From an uncultured Porphyromonadaceae bacterium (GTDB lineage: Bacteria > Bacteroidota > Bacteroidia > Bacteroidales > Muribaculaceae), in assembly GCA_905193485.1 (NCBI GenBank), contig CAJJOX010000117.1, positions 1 to 7,120 of the forward strand: 7,120 nucleotides of DNA. Direction: 5' to 3'. How positions within the stretch are numbered: position 1 is the stretch's first letter; each line of letters opens with the position of its first letter. Both the position numbers and the translations under genes were made by a program. Positions 6,111 through 7,120 of this stretch are shown here, one piece after another. The notes beneath the pieces were generated by a model, which saw only the letters and a list, made by a program, of their open reading frames with translations, ran no database searches and had not been told where the DNA came from.

Positions 6111-7120
6111 ATGTTAGGAGTAAAGAAACTATACACGTTTGTGCTGCGGAGCTTCGTGCCTCTGTTCGCCATGACGTTTTTCATATGTCTGTTTATAGTG
6201 CTGATGCAGTTTCTGTGGCGCTATATCGACGACCTTGTCGGCAAGGGTCTTGGCATCGATGTTCTTGGTGAATTGTTTTTCTATGCCGCCCTCACGATGA
6301 TACCGATGGCTCTTCCGTTGGCCATCCTGTTGGCGAGTCTGATGACATTCGGCAATCTGGGCGAACACTTCGAACTTACGGCGATGAAGGCGTCGGGCGT
6401 GTCGCTGATAAAAGTGATGCGTCCGTTGATAGCACTGATGGTGCTTATAGCCATAGGCGCTTTTTTCTTTCAGAACAATGTGTTGCCGATAGCGCAGACA
6501 AAGATGTGGACGTTGCTCTATTCCATGCGCCAGAAATCGCCTGAGCTCGAGATTCCGGAGGGCGTGTTCTATGATCAGATCCCCGGTTACAATCTGTTTG
6601 TGGATACCAAGAACCGCGACAGCGGCACACTTTACAACATCATGATATACGATCTCTCGAAAGGCTTCGACAACGCCAACATCATTCTTGCCGATTCGGG
6701 TCGTCTGGCCATGATGGAGGATAAGAAACATCTTTTCCTGCGCCTTTGGGAGGGCGAATCGTTTGAAAACCTCAAGGAAGCAGGCAGCGGAGCACGCAAC
6801 GTGCCCTATCGCCGTGAAACGTTTTCACAAAAAGACATTCTCGTGCCTTTTGACGCAAATTTCAACCGCATTGACGAGGAGGGAATGCGCAATCAGTATG
6901 TGGGGAAAAACATAGCCGAGTTACGTGAAACGATCGACTCATTGTCGATCCGCGTCGACAGTATCGGTCAGTCATATTCCCGACTGCTTGTCGAATCACC
7001 ATATTTCAATCTGCCATATGCGCGTGCCGTGGTCAAAAACGACACCACGGTGATGGAGCGTATTCCTGACGTCCATCCGGCGACAGCGATCAATGTCGAC
7101 TCGCTTTTCCACGGCTCGGG
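6111..7120 (+). CDS. LptF/LptG family (YjgP/YjgQ) permease, N-terminal part (runs off window)
   Basis: The frame is open from the ATG at 6111 to the window end, giving 336 residues and no stop. Three hydrophobic segments at about 14-34, 52-80 and 101-121 match the N-terminal membrane bundle of LptF/LptG. Between them lies GEHFELTAMKASGVSL (84-99), the conserved cytoplasmic coupling helix that contacts the ATPase LptB. From about 140 a beta-rich periplasmic part begins, expected to be the jellyroll that hands lipopolysaccharide to the LptC/LptA bridge. Residues of about 258-290 look helical and heptad-like (IAELRETIDSL), probably part of an enlarged periplasmic region. The family uses LptB-driven ATP hydrolysis to extract lipopolysaccharide from the inner membrane. 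Whether this is LptF or LptG cannot be settled, and the second membrane bundle is outside the window. A long minus-strand frame at 6129-6731 is its shadow. Confidence 0.9.
   Translation, partial: MLGVKKLYTFVLRSFVPLFAMTFFICLFIVLMQFLWRYIDDLVGKGLGIDVLGELFFYAALTMIPMALPLAILLASLMTFGNLGEHFELTAMKASGVSLIKVMRPLIALMVLIAIGAFFFQNNVLPIAQTKMWTLLYSMRQKSPELEIPEGVFYDQIPGYNLFVDTKNRDSGTLYNIMIYDLSKGFDNANIILADSGRLAMMEDKKHLFLRLWEGESFENLKEAGSGARNVPYRRETFSQKDILVPFDANFNRIDEEGMRNQYVGKNIAELRETIDSLSIRVDSIGQSYSRLLVESPYFNLPYARAVVKNDTTVMERIPDVHPATAINVDSLFHGS

Noticed and set aside
6129..6731. Minus-strand open frame of 200 codons opposite the permease
   Set aside because: It is a codon-bias shadow of the LptF/LptG-type gene: rich in His, Gln and Arg, with no domain.
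1..7120. Mobile element, defence system, CRISPR array, tRNA or rRNA
   Set aside because: No transposase, integrase, repeat-spacer pattern, cloverleaf or rRNA segment was seen; the nuclease at the left end fits a housekeeping AddAB-type repair enzyme better than a defence system.

Overview
The window looks like a chromosomal core-gene segment from a member of the Bacteroidales. A Muribaculaceae-like organism is possible, but that rank is only a guess. The grounds are the families present and the promoters. Several upstream regions carry the Bacteroidetes sigma-ABfr -7 box (TAnnTTTG), two of them with a TTTG -33 box at 19-20 bp, and there are no strong Shine-Dalgarno sequences. Base composition is moderate, near half GC by eye. 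There is no tRNA, rRNA, CRISPR array or insertion sequence.

Layout from left to right. (1) Positions 1-1504, plus strand: the C-terminal 500 residues of an AddB-like helicase/nuclease subunit with a PD-(D/E)XK nuclease domain and a Cys-rich iron-sulfur motif. (2) Positions 1527-2627, plus strand: hemW, 22 bp downstream and probably co-transcribed. (3) Positions 2641-3114, minus strand: rlmH, tail-to-tail with hemW across 13 bp. (4) Positions 3192-4037, plus strand: nadC, divergent from rlmH. The 77-bp gap between them holds two -7 boxes arranged symmetrically, one per strand. (5) Positions 4024-4662, minus strand: a HAD-family phosphatase whose 3' end overlaps that of nadC by 14 bp. (6) Positions 4663-4970: a 308-bp intergenic region with a promoter at each end and a perfect 12-bp tandem duplication. 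(7) Positions 4971-5930, plus strand: a membrane-anchored protein with two aspartyl-protease-like DTG motifs, not assignable to a named gene. (8) Positions 5931-6110: an intergenic stretch with a C-rich stretch in the middle and a -7 box near its end. (9) Positions 6111 to the window end, plus strand: the N-terminal 336 residues of an LptF/LptG-type permease.

The genes do not form one pathway. They cover DNA break repair, heme trafficking, 23S rRNA modification, NAD synthesis, small-molecule dephosphorylation, a possible envelope protease and lipopolysaccharide export. I see no clear sign of a mobile or defence system. The most interesting items are the two-lobed aspartyl-protease-like protein and the symmetric divergent promoter.
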